Positions 30,546 to 43,973 of a stretch of DNA of 64,000 nucleotides are shown piece after piece. How positions within the stretch are numbered: position 1 is the stretch's first letter; each line of letters opens with the position of its first letter. The stretch is from Echeneis naucrates (Eukaryota; Chordata; Actinopteri; Carangiformes; Echeneidae), in assembly GCF_900963305.1 (NCBI RefSeq), contig NW_021780168.1, forward strand, positions 1,204,956 to 1,268,955, given 5' to 3'. A program made the translations under genes and the position numbers. The notes beneath the pieces are model-generated. The model was not told the DNA's origin. It did not search any database and saw nothing but the letters and a program-made list of their open reading frames with translations.

Positions 30546-33500
30546 GTAGGAGACTGAACATGAGAGTAAAAATCTGTTCACAGATTAATATTCATGTTCC
30601 TGAATCATCAGTGCAGATTCAGGAAGACACTGAGATGGATCTCCTGGGATTTATCACCACAAACTACTGATAGTTTTTTCTGCACAAGCATTTTATAAAA
30701 TCAGTCAGATTATGTCAGTTATAAAGAAATGTTTTCACAGAGACAGGAAGAGGAGAAGACATGTCTCTGAAGAGGAGCAGCCGTCCCACTGTGCTCAGTG
30801 TCAGGACGTCCTGAAGGATCCAGTCTCTACCAGCTGTGGACACTGGGTCTGCAGACAGTGCTGCACCTCACACTGGGACCAGTCTGCTTCTTCAGGAGAC
30901 TCATCCTGTCCCCAGTGTGGACAAAGATCCAGAACCAGACCAGGTCTAAAGACCAGCCCTGAACAGAGTGAGACTGAACTTCTGACTGACGTCTTTAGTT
31001 TTCCATCAATCCTCAGACTCTCTGTCTTCAGTCTGACGTTGTCTCTTCTCTGTCAGCAGATCGTGTTCTACAGGAGTTTTTAGATCAACATAAGATCAGT
31101 CTGAGGACCAGATGTCAACATGTGACTGAAGGAACAGGAACAGGAAGTGGAACCCTCCTCAACAGGATCTACACTGAGCTCTACATCACAGAGGGACAGA
31201 GTGAAGAGGTTAATACCCAACATGAGGTGAGGCAGCTGGAGACAACTTCTAAGAAGAAGAGCCTCCATGATGCTCCAATCAAATGTCACCACATCTTTAA
31301 AGGCTCACCTGACCAGCAGAGTCCCATCAGACTGGTTCTGACCAACGGCGTTGCTGGAGTTGGAAAAACTTTCTCTGTGCAGAAGTTCAGTCTGGACTGG
31401 GCAGAGGGCTTGGAGAACCAGGATGTCAGTCTGCTGGTTCTGCTTTCATTCAGGGAGCTGAACCTGATCAGAGATCAGCAGTACAGTCTTCTCAGGCTGC
31501 TTCATGTTTTCCATCCAACATTACAGAAGGTCACAGCAGAGCAGCTGGCTGCCTGTAAAGTTCTGTTCATCCTGGACGGCCTGGATGAAAGCAGACTTTC
31601 ACTGGACTTCACCAACAGGAAGGTCGTGTCTGACGTCACACAGGAGTCATCGGTCCACCTGCTGCTGAAAAACCTCATCCAGGGGAATCTGCTGCCCTCG
31701 GCTCTGGTCTGGATCACTTCCAGACCTGCAGCAGCCGGTCAGATCCCTCCTTCATGTGTCGACAGGCTAACAGAAGTCCGAGGCTTCACTGACGCCCAGC
31801 AGGAGGAGTACTTCAGGAGGAGGTCCAGGGATGAAGAGCTGTCCAACAGAATCATCTCACACATCAAGAAGTCCAAGAGCCTTCACATCATGTGTCAAGT
31901 CCCAGTTTTCTGCTGGATCATCGCTACAGTTCTGGAGCACATGTTGACTACAGACCAGAGAGGAGAGCTGCCCCAGACCATGACTGACCTGTACTCACAC
32001 TTCCTGCTGGTCCAGACCATGAGGAAAAGGATCAAGTACCATGAGGGACATGAGACAAGTCCGCAGGAGCTGATGGAGGCTGACAGGGAAGTTCTTCTGA
32101 AGCTGGGGAGGCTGGCGTTTGAACATCTGGAGAAAGGGAACATCATGTTCTACCAAGAAGACCTGGAGCAGTGTGGTGTTGATGTCACAGAGGCCTCGGT
32201 GTACTCAGGACTCTGTACTGAGATCTTCAAAGCAGAGAGTGTGATCTTCCAGAAAACAGTCTACTGCTTTGTTCATCTGAGTGTTCAGGAGTTTCTGGCT
32301 GCAGTCTACATGTTCCACTGTCACAACAACAGGAACAAGGAGGTCCTGAAGAACTTTCTGGGAAAGAAACACCAAGATTCAGCCCTGGAGGACTTTCTGA
32401 TGGCAGTCTTGGAGAAATCCCTCAGAAATAAAAATGGTCAGCTGGACCTGTTTGTCCGCTTCCTTCATGGTCTCTCTCTACAGTCCAACCAGAGACTCTT
32501 AGGAGGTCTGCTGGGTCAGACAGAAACCAAACCAGAGACCATCCAGAGAGCCATCAACAACCTGAAGAAGATGAGGAAGATGAAAATGTCTCCTGAGAGA
32601 AGCATCAACATGTTCCACTGTCTGATGGAGCTGAAGGATCAGACAGTTCATCAGGAGATTCAGGAGTTCCTAAAGTCAGAGACCAGATCAAAGAGGAGAC
32701 TCTCCCTGATCCACTGCTCAGGTCTGGCCTACATGCTACAGATGTCAGAGGATGTTCTGGATGAATTTGACCTGGAGAAGTACAACACATCAAAGGAGGG
32801 ACGACAGAGACTGATCCCAGCTGTGATGAACTGCAGGAAGGCTCGGTGAGTCCACTCTCATTCTCATCAATCCTTCTGAAGGTTAGTGAAGACGTTTTTA
32901 AATCAAATCTGATTCAGATGGTGTTTTACTGTCAGCTGTTTGTTTCCAGATGATTCAAATGCTGCCAGAGATAAATATTCTCTTAGTTGTGTTTCTAGTG
33001 GAAATCGTAAAGACTGATGACATCAGCAGGTATCAGTGACTGATCATCTTCACCAGCTTCACTGTTCACTGAGCTCACCTCAGTGAAAATCAAGTCAGCA
33101 GACAGCCAAATATTTTCAGGTCAACATGGAGTCATGGTCCCTCAGAGGAGAGAGACCAGAGGGTTATACTAAGAAACAAAATTAGTGCCTTAGCGAGCTA
33201 TGTTGAACCTAAAGCCAGGCTTTCCCGTGTCACGAGGGCGGCTCTCTTTTAAGCTGACAATGTCACCAGCGTAACTTATGTTGTGAACATAACCCGGTCC
33301 GGACCAGTTTTTGTTCCCAATTTCAGCTTAAAGTCAGCTATAAAAAGCGCTGCCCCTTCATCGAGCATCCTCCCTGAACATGGCCTCACCATTTTTGGAA
33401 AATCCAGTGGATTTAGGAATTTTTCAATGTATTCTTCGGTGGGAGAGAGTTTTTCCAGACCGCAGTGATCCGTTTTCTGACAATATTCTCTATTAGTGAT

Positions 33501-35471
33501 ACAGATACAGATCAGCTCAGGGAATATGATACACATACAAGATGTTGAACCACATTTAAGTAATGCAACCAAATGAAGCCATGATGAATTAATACATTTT
33601 TTAATTCTTATTTGAAAATATTAAAATAATTACCCCAAAGGTATCTCTGAATAGACTGAAAGTGTCTCATCATTGATCTCCACCTGTGGAATCGTTTAGA
33701 GAAATGAATAAAGTGACAGTTACCTCTGTGTTGGGGTCACCATAGGTGGGACAAATCAAATAAATTTTACATTGATTTGGCCCTAATATAAGTGATTTCC
33801 ACGTATTCTTCATTGTGAGACAATGTCAGGGAGGGAATTAAAGTTATATCATGATATATAATATATATTAAATCGGTTATATTAATTTACGCATTTACAC
33901 GATTTGCAGTTTTTTGTCAGGCTTCCTCTCTTGCCTTGTTTATAGACAGTGTTGCTTTTAGCTGTTCTTATTGGTTTGAACTCTTCATAGCTCTCCATTA
34001 TCATAATCTGCTCCTCTTGGCTGAAATATGCATCACGTGATCGGACAATGTTTCTGCAGAAATGGCAACAAATGTCCCTTTTTATGTGAACATACACAAA
34101 TCCTAACGAGGAAAGCCTGGGTCGACAAATCAAATTGATAACCACCGTTGTGATACTCGTTATCTCTGGTTGGAGCTTTTGGCTTTTTTGAGTCAGCTCA
34201 CCTAAAGAAGGTCCGGCTCTGTTGAGCTTCCTTATTAGTATGCCCCTCTGGGTCAGGTCCCTGACAGACTGAGGACCCGATGGAAGACCAACTGCCGACA
34301 TATTGTCTCTTCATCTAAAAAATTATTAAAACTCTGATGGTGTGTGTGAGAGAGAGAGAGATGGAAGTTTCAGAGTCTTTAGTCCTCAAACCCTCCAGGT
34401 GAATTTGTAGTGTACTCTGTCACAGTGACTTGATGTGTAATATGTGTCATCACAGACTTGTTGGTTGTGGACTCTCAGATACTGAGTGTGATGTCGTGGC
34501 CTCAGCTCTAAAGTCCAACCCCTCCCATCTGAAAGACCTGGACCTGAGTCAGAACCACATAGAGGATTCAGGACTGAAGCTGGTGTGTGCTGGACTGGAG
34601 AGTCCAAACTGTGGACTGGAGACTCTGAGGTCAGTTCACTGACTGGACCTGCTGTGGTTTGAATGTTGTGCTGTTGTTTGGATGATGTGTGTTGAGACAT
34701 GATGATGACCCACAATAACACAAATATCATTGATGAGGACATTTCTGATTGAACACTTTCAAGCAGGAACTTTGTCTCCTAAAGTCACATCTTTTATTCT
34801 TAACTCAGGTTGGAGAACTGCAGTTTGTCAGAGATCAGCTGTTCTTCTCTGGTCTCAGCTCTGAAGTCCAACCCCTCCCATCTCAGAGAACTGGACCTGA
34901 GTCACAACGACCTGCAGGATTCAGGACTGAAGGATCTGTGTGGTTTTCTGGAGAGTCTTCACTGTAGACTGGAGACTCTGAGGTCAGTTCACTTATTGTT
35001 GTAGATATTTTATGTTTAATCCAGAAATTGTCTTCATATAGAACTTGAATTTATTCTCTTTGGATCTCCAATGTTTTAAATAGTTTAGTTTCAAATTAGT
35101 TAGTTTCATATTCATATTTATAGTAGTTCTTCTGTAGTTGTTGTTGTTATTGTGCTTCTTCTTCTTCTTCTTCTTATCCAACCATCCATCTTCTACCACT
35201 TTTCCGTTTCTGGGTTGTGGGGGTGCGGGGGCCAATTCTGGGTGAAGGTGGGGTCACCCTGGACAGGTGGCAAGTCCATCACAGGGCCAACACCCAGAGA
35301 CAGACAGAGGCAAACAACCACTCACTCTCTCACTCAGATCTACAGACAATTTAGAGTCACCATTTAACTCAGACATGCATGTCTAAGGACAGTGGGAGGA
35401 AACCCGAGTACCCGGAGAGAACGCGGAGAGAACTGTAGGGCAGTGCTCTTGTTTCCCTATTGTTGTTGTTG

Positions 35472-35506
<35 letters not shown>

Positions 35507-38500
35507 GTTATTATTATTATTGCCATTACTGTAATTTCCGGACTATAGAGTGCACCTGAATATATAAGCCCCACCTGCTAAATTTAAAGAGAAAAACAGT
35601 TTTGTACATATATAGACTGCACTTGTTTATAAGCCGCAGGTGTCAGAAATATAGGAGGAAATGGCGTATGGCAGGAATTATGTTACACAAAAAGATTTCG
35701 CCTTTCCGCCAGATCGATCGCCTTTAACTTGAAAGCTGCATCATATGCATTACTTCATCTGTTTTCCATGATAAGGGTGTGTGCATGAAGCGCAAAATAA
35801 ATGACTGATCTGAAGAATTTAGTGTGGGTGTGTTTAATTTAATTCGAACTATTTCATTGGTCCACTGTGACCTGTTAGGTAATTTCATTGGTCTGATGTG
35901 ACGCTAAATGTATTGGCAGCATGAAGATCGTTACCCATAAAAATCCATAAATTAGCCGCGTAGTTGTTTAAGCTGCAGGGTTCAAAGCGTGTGAAAAAGT
36001 AGTGGCTTATAATCCGGAAATTACAGTATTATTACTGTTGTTGTTGTGGTAATAAGAATTAAAATAGTTTTCATTGTTTTCACGATGTTGAATTTACTTG
36101 TTTAACATTGATAAGGAAAAGTCTTACCGGAACTAAACAACAAGGACCAAGGGAGACATTAGACCTGGATCAGAATCTGGATCTTTAAAGTCTTGGTCTT
36201 GGTTTCGGTATCTGTATTAGAACAAGGTCTGATGTGGACCAGAAACATTTCAGATGTTAAAGTGATGCTATATGAGGTGTTAAATGAGCTTGAAAAGGTA
36301 GAGAAGTTCTGGATCAGGACTGTCTGACTATCATTTGATCTACATCAATGGTCACGAACACATCGATCGTGATCAACTGGTCACTCTTTGAGACATTTCA
36401 AGTCGAGCTGCATTTTTATGACGGCAAACTGTTTGCGGTCTTTGGTGAAAGGTGATATCCATTGCCGACCATGATGGTCTAAAGCAGATTCGCAATTACG
36501 GCAGAGCCACAGACGAAGAGACCGAAACACTACAGATTTTTTCCAGAATGGGAAGAAAAGTATTTATTCACGTTGATGAAAGTTTGTGTTTGTGTTTGTG
36601 TTTGTGCTTACTGTGTCGCGTGTGGACATACGTTTTATACTTACATATGTTGTTCCAGTCATACTGGTGTTTGATTTAGGGATGCACTGATCCACATCTT
36701 TTCACTTCCGATCTGATCCTGATACCTGAATTTGGGTATCTGCTGATACCAGAGCTCTGTTTGTATTTATAGTATTATCATTATTTTTGATTTTATATGA
36801 AGCTGTAATGAATTCCTCGGTACAGGCAAGCATGACATGTACGCATGTATGCATGTATGTCTCAAAAAGAAATTTGAGGTAACAATAAGGTCAGAAAAGC
36901 AGGAACTGATTCCTGACGGTGGTTGAAAAATGTTGGTGACCACTGATCTACATGATTTTTTCTCTCTCATACACACACACACACACACACATTATAAAAC
37001 AGGGTGAAAGTATGAACTCCCAGATGAGCACAGCGTTCAGACTTGTTCAGGGCTCTACCTGCAGACTGAGCTAAAACACTGACAGCTGGGTTAAATGTCA
37101 TGTGTTGGTCCAACGTCAGGCCAAGACATTTCATCTTCATGATGAGTTTGATTTTCTGTCTAGAACTTCTGCAGCTTGTTTGTAGACTGTTTGACTGGTT
37201 TTAGAGTGGACTTACCTGCCAGAGCTCAGATTGTTATACAGGAGTTCATATGTGGCAGAATCAGAGATGGAAATAAAGTTTGGCTGACTGCGGTTTGGTT
37301 ATTTCTGATGTGTTAAAATCACAATGTTGACAGTTTGAGTCAGTTCAGGTTCTTTATTCATTTTCTCATTAAATCTTGTCACTGTTTGTATTTGACTGTT
37401 GTGGAGCTGCTTCCTGTTGGTTCAGCTGTCTGACTTTCATTTTCTAAACTTCTACTTTCTAAACCTTCAGCTCTGAACAGATGATGAAACATTGAATGCT
37501 TTCAAGCAGGAACTTTGTCTCCGAAAGTCACATCTTTTATTCTTTACTCAGGTTGGAGCGCTGCAGTTTGTCAGAGATCAGCTGTTCTTCTCTGGTCTCA
37601 GCTCTGAAGTCCAACCCCTCCCATCTCAGAAAACTGGACCTGAGTCAGAACAATGACCTGCAGGATTCAGGACTGAAGGATCTGTGTGGTTTTCTGGAAA
37701 GACCAGATTGTAGACTGGAGACTCTGAAGTCAGTTAAATTATTTTTGTAGTTATTTTATCTTGAATCCACAAATCATTTTCACATAGAACTTGATTTTTT
37801 CTTTCTTCACTTTTGATCAACAACATTTAAAATAGTTGTTTCATGTTTCCAGTTGTTCTAAGAATAGTACTCATAATAAAAAAAAATTATTCTTTTCCAA
37901 AAGTTGAATTTCCTTGTTTAATATATTAACAAGGAAAAGGTGTACAGGAACCAAACAGTTGGTTTCACATGTTTGGCAGGTCAAGGGAGACCTTAGTCCT
38001 GGATCAATTTTGGCTCTGCAAAGTCTTTGGCTTTGTATTGGAACAAAGTCTGATGTGAACCAGCCGCATTTGAGATGTTAAAGTGGGTGATGAGTTTGAA
38101 AAGGTGGAGAAGTTCTGGATCAGGACATTTCTGACTGATTATCAGTCATCTGATCTCTATCATTTGTTCTTTTTCCAGGTTGAGATGCTGTTGGTTGTCA
38201 AAGATCAGCTGTTCTTCTCTGGCCTCAGCTCTGAAGTCCAACCCCTCCCATCTGAGAGAACTGGACCTGAGAGGAAACCTCCTGCAGGATCCAGATGTGA
38301 AGGAGCTGTGTGATCTTGTGGAGAGTCCAGACTGTAGCCTGGAGACTCTGAGGTCAGTCCACTGTGGTAGATCTTTAATCTAATGTCCTAATAAATGTCT
38401 TCAGACTTGGAGGGTGTGGAGCTGAGGACCAGAGTCAGTTGTGCTGTTGAGACTCCAGCCCTCATGGGGCTTTCAGACACGTCGCCGTGGCCCCCCTGTG

Positions 38501-41500
38501 CTCTGAAAGCTGTTATTTCCAAAGGATTGGAGCTCCACCACAGGTTTCCCTGCACTGAGCAGAGTTCATGTGCAGCACAGTGATAGTTGTGTTTCTTTGT
38601 GGTGTGGTCATACTCAGTCAGTGTGTTACTGCAGTAGATGGAGTTCAGAGCAGCGGTACAGAAGCTGAGTGATGAGCTGCTGTGGACGGAGTCAACATCA
38701 AAAAGCTCTTCTACACACTTTGAAAACAAACAGTCCCACACATGTTGAAATGTTCTTCATTTAGAAGATTTTAGAGCTTCATCTTCACATCAAAGCAGAA
38801 CTTTCCTTTGCTGCCACATATTTATGAAGCAGCCATCTGTTGTATTCCTACACACAAGTATGTCCTGTATTCCACTGCAGCTGCAGGTCAGCTGAGGGAA
38901 TCACTTTGTTTTAGATTGAGGAGCTGCTGAACTTCAGCCTTAAGTGGCTGAAATGACTTCAAACATCCAGACAGGATGTGGTGGAACTTTGATTTAAAGT
39001 CTTCTGAACATTTCTGACTGATTATCAATGATTTTATCTGCATCTTTTATTCCTTATTCAGATTTGACAACTCCAGTTTGTCAAAGATCAGCTGTTCTTC
39101 TCTGGTCTCAGCTCTGAAGTCCAACCCCTCCCATCTCAGAGAACTGGACCTGAGTCAGAACGACCTGCAGGATTCAGGACTAAAGGATCTGTGTGGTTTT
39201 CTGAAGAGTCCTCACTGTAGACTGGAGACTCTGAGGTCAGACTCATGTTTTATTTCTGCTCTCAGATTAATATGATGTTACAGTTGTGGTGACTCTGACC
39301 TACAGACAGGTTTATATTTATGAGGGAAAATCCTCTTCAGGTTTGAACATTTAAACTGTTGAATGGCTGAAAGTCACTTTTGAAAAAAACTTATATATAT
39401 TATATATATATATATATATATATTATATATTCATATATTCATTAATTCATGAATATTTACTGGTTAATATGCAGATTTTAGCCTGTGGTTCATTTCAGAC
39501 ATGTATTTAATCATACAGCTGTTGTAACAACATAAACTCTCATATCTGCATATAAATATACACAGATACATTATTATCCTTTTCTCAAGTCATAATGTGA
39601 AATAATATCTAAACACAAAAATAACCAAACCAAAGATTTTGCTGTGTTTCCTCAGCCTCGGAAATAAAATCAGCTACCACATGAGTCTCTTTGCTTCTCA
39701 GAATCATCCAAATCAAAGAAATCAACCTAAATATAAAGCATTTTACCAACAAAAACACCTCTGAGGTGCTTGTATGCAGAACAACAAAACAAAAAAAGAA
39801 TCTGACTTTCTACTTCATCCAGTTTGCATAGTGAACAAATCCGGTCTTCCTCAGGTGTGGCATTAAAGCTCCCTGTTTCTGGGACTAATGGAAGTGTTCC
39901 TGAACACAACTGTCCATAATGATCTTTGTCTTTTAGTTCACTTATTCTTAATGTAAGGTTCCACACTGTAAGTGTTCTTATTAAGACAGTAGGTTCTTCA
40001 TTTTGGCTTCCTCCAAACATCCAGAGATCATTTATCTCTCTGCTTTAGGAACAGTTTGTTTATAATATCTGTAATATGACAACATCATTTATGAATGAAA
40101 ATATCAGATAAATCACAAATATAGAATATTAACTTCAGCTCACTGGCCCAGCGATGGTGATGAAATATCTCTTCTCCAACTCAGGTTGGAGAGCTGCAGG
40201 TTGTCAGAGATCAGCTGTTCTTCTCTGGTCTCAGCTCTGAAGTCCAACCCCTCCCATCTCAGAGAACTAGACCTCTGAGAATGACCTTCAGAATGACCTG
40301 AAGGATTCAGGACTGAAGGATCTTTGTGGTTTTCTGGAGAGTCCTCACTGTAGATCGGAGACTCTGAGGTCAGACTCATGTTTTATTTCTGCTCTCAGAT
40401 TAATATGATGTTACAGTTGTGGTGACTCTGACCTGCAGACAGGTTTATATTTATGAGGAAAAATCCTCTTCACGTTTTTAACATTTCAACTCAAATTGCT
40501 GAAAGTAACTTTTAAAAACAGATTTTGTTGTTTAATTTTCTCATTAAATCTTGTCACTGTTTGTATTTGACTGTTGTGAAGCTGCTTCCTGTTGGTTCAG
40601 CTGTTTGACTTTCATTTTCTAAACTTCTGCTTTCTAAAGCTTCAGCTCTGAACAGATGATGAAACATTGAACACTTTCAAGCAGGAACTTTGTCTCCTAA
40701 AGTCACATCTTTAATTCTTTACTCAGGTTGAAGAACTGCAGTTTGTCAAAGATCAGCTGTTCTTCTCTGGTCTCAGCTCTGAAGTCCAACCCCTCCCATC
40801 TCAGAGAACTGGACCTAAGTCAGAACAACCTGCAGGATTCAGGAGTGAAGGATCTGTGTGGTTTTCTGGAGAGTCCTCACTGTAGACTGGAGACTCTGAG
40901 GTCAGACTCATGTTTTTCTTATATATCTGCATATAAACATACACAAATACATTATTATCCTCTATATTCTCAAGTAACAATGTTACATAACATTTTAAAC
41001 ACAACAAATAACCAAAATAAAAGATTTTGCCGTCTTTCTTCTGATCTTCTGGTCTTCTGATGGAGGTTCTGTCCTGTGGATGGCTCCACACCTTGGTGTG
41101 GGGCCTCCTGTCTTCCTGGGTCGGGGTTGTCTCTGTGGCAGCTCTCCCTAGCTGTGGGCCCGGAGCCCTCTCAGGGTGGTTGGCCTCCAAAGGTTTTTCT
41201 GAGGAAATTTTCTCAAAGATGGTGATTACTGGTTCAGGGTCTACATTAACACCACAAATGTAAGATATAGCTTTGAAGATTTTTGTCCAGAAGGTGTTTA
41301 GAGATCTGCACGACCAAAACATGTGACCCACCGTCGCTGGACTGTGGCTGCATCTTGGACATTCAGGATTGATGTTCAGCTATATTCTGGCCAGTTTCTC
41401 CTTTGAATAGTGCAATCTATGTACAACTTTAAATTGAATGAGACCATGCTGTACACAAAGAGATGTGGTTTGTATGCACTCTAAACGTTTTTGCCATATT

Positions 41501-43941
41501 TCCTCAGACAGTGCGGCGTCTTAAGTCCTTTTTCCATGGCAACCAAGTTCTCTCCCATGACGGTGGGTCAATATCTTGCAACATTTGGTAGATCTTGGCT
41601 GCCCTCCTCCTTCCATTGGGGTCTAACTCCAATATGGTGTCCAATGCATTCTTAGGTGGTAAGTGAGGAAATGGGAGGTGCTTTCTGGCAAAGCTGCCCA
41701 ACTGTAGGTATCAAAAGAAGTGGCTCTTAGGTGCCACGTTTTAAAGGCAGTGTCAGTTTGGGACGAAGGGAAACAGATGGTTTCATACCAGGGGAAGGGT
41801 TAGGGTTAGATTGAGGTGGAAATGTTTCCTAAATTGCAGCCATATCTTTAAGGAATTTCTAGCCTTAAATAACTGGGCATGGAGCTGCTAAGGTGAGATT
41901 GATGAAAGCGATAAGTTAGACTGGAGTTCCATTGTGGCCCACATTGGTCCCATCTCATTTTGATGCATCGAGATCAAGTAATTGAATTTGGAAATATTAG
42001 CTGCCCAGTAATAGAACAGGATTTTAGGCGGCCCAGTCCCCCCGGGCTCTTGGGCATTTCTAATGAGGTTCTCTTAATTTCGTGGAGAGGAGGTGCCCCA
42101 GATAAAACTTGTGATGTAACTGTTCAATTTTTTAAACCATGACTTGGTTAGTAGCATCAGGATCATCTGAAACAGGTATGAAAGCCGTGGTCGCACTGTT
42201 GTCTTGATTGTGTTAACTCAGCCCACTAGTGTGATAGGATAAGTCACAAAACTTTAAAGTTGTGGTCATACAGGTCCTTATATAATTGTGTAATGTTTAT
42301 GCCCAAATAGGAAAGCCATCTATCTTCTACCACTTTTTCCGTTTCTGGGTTGCAGGGCTGCTGGAGCCAATCCCAGCTCACATTGGGTGAGACGGGGTAC
42401 ACACAGGACAGGTCGCCAGTCCATCACAGGGCCAACACACAAGGACAAACAGAGACAAACAACCACTCACACTCGCATTCACACCTGCAGTCAGTTTAGA
42501 GTCACCAGTTAACCTAGACATACACGGTGGGAGGAAACCCACACAGACGGGGGAGAAAATGCAAACTCCACCCAGAATCCAGGCTGGCAACCGAACCGGC
42601 ACCCTTCTTATTGTGGGGCGACACCGCTTAAATCTTGTCACTGCTTGTATTTGACTGTTGTGAAGCTGTTTCCTGTTTGTTCAGCTGTTTGACTTTCATT
42701 TTCTAAATGACTCTAAACTTCTACTTTCTAAACCTTCAGCTCTGAACAGATGATGAAACACTGAACACTTCTAAGCAGGAACTTTGTCTCCTAAAGTCAC
42801 ATCTTTCATTCTTTACTCAGGTTGAAGAACTGCAGTTTGTCAGAGATCAGCTGTTCTTCTCTGGTCTCAGCTCTGAAGTCCAACCCCTCCCATCTCAGAG
42901 AACTGGACCTGAATAAGAACAACCTGCAGGATTCAGGAGTGAAGGATCTGTGTGGTTTTCTGGAGAGTCCTCACTGTAGACTGGAGAGTCTGAGGTCAGA
43001 CTCATGTTTTATTTCTGCTCTCAAATTAATATAATGTTACAGTTGTGGTGACTCTTTTTAACATTTCAACTGTTAAATATTTCAGAATTACTTTGAAAAA
43101 AAAATGTTAATGTTGTATGTATGTTAATGTTCAGATTTTAGTTTGTGGCTCGTCTCATCCATTTATTTATTTGTCATTTCATAAATATGTCTTTCCTACA
43201 TATTTTTATAAGACATATATTTAATCAAACAGTGGCTGTTGTAACAACATAACCTCTTATATCTGCATATACAGTTGTGTTCAAAATAATAGCAGTCCCA
43301 CATCACTAGCAAGATAAATCGCTGTTTTTGTTAGAATTTCAACTTCTACTCTGCAAGTACGTCTCTAGAAGGGTTAGTTAATGTATAGAAAACCAACGGA
43401 CCCAACAGGCATGACGTACATTCTACTGATTCTGTGAAACTGAATCATTTAAATGTGTTCAAAAGAATAGCAGTGCTGAGTTCAATTAGTGAGGTCACTG
43501 ATTATGTGGAAAAAAGAGGTGTTAAACAGGTGGTCCTTATTTAAGGATCAAGGCAACTGACCCTGCATATGCTGGCTGTGCATTTGTCCGAGAAAAACAG
43601 AGTAAAGTGGGTCGTTCAAGACACTGTTCAGAAAAAGAGCATTCTTTTATTAAGAAATTAATAAAAGAGGGGAAAGCCTATAAAGAAGTACAAAAAATGA
43701 TAGGCTGTTCAGCTAAAATGATATCAAATGCTTTAAAATGGCAGCCAAAACCAGAAAGGCGAGGAAGAAAAAGAAAAACGACTATTCGAATGGATCGGAG
43801 AATAACCAAAATGGCAAAGGCTACGCCAATGATCAGCTCCAGGAGGCTCAAAGAAGATCTAAGATTGCCTGTGAATACTGTGACAATCAGACGACGTCTA
43901 TGTGAAGCCAAGCTACCAGCAAGAAGCCCCTGCAAAGTCCC

Positions 43942-43973
<32 letters not shown>

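Noticed and set aside
31122-31124. GTG at 31122 as a translation start of the NACHT protein
   Set aside because: The frame is open upstream to a clear splice acceptor at 31056, and FISNA sequence continues before it, so it is an internal valine codon.
34749-34967. Frames reading [20 protein letters not shown], seen at several LRR exons
   Set aside because: This is the second frame of the LRR exon, open by chance of composition. The LRR frame joins neighbours in phase and this one does not.
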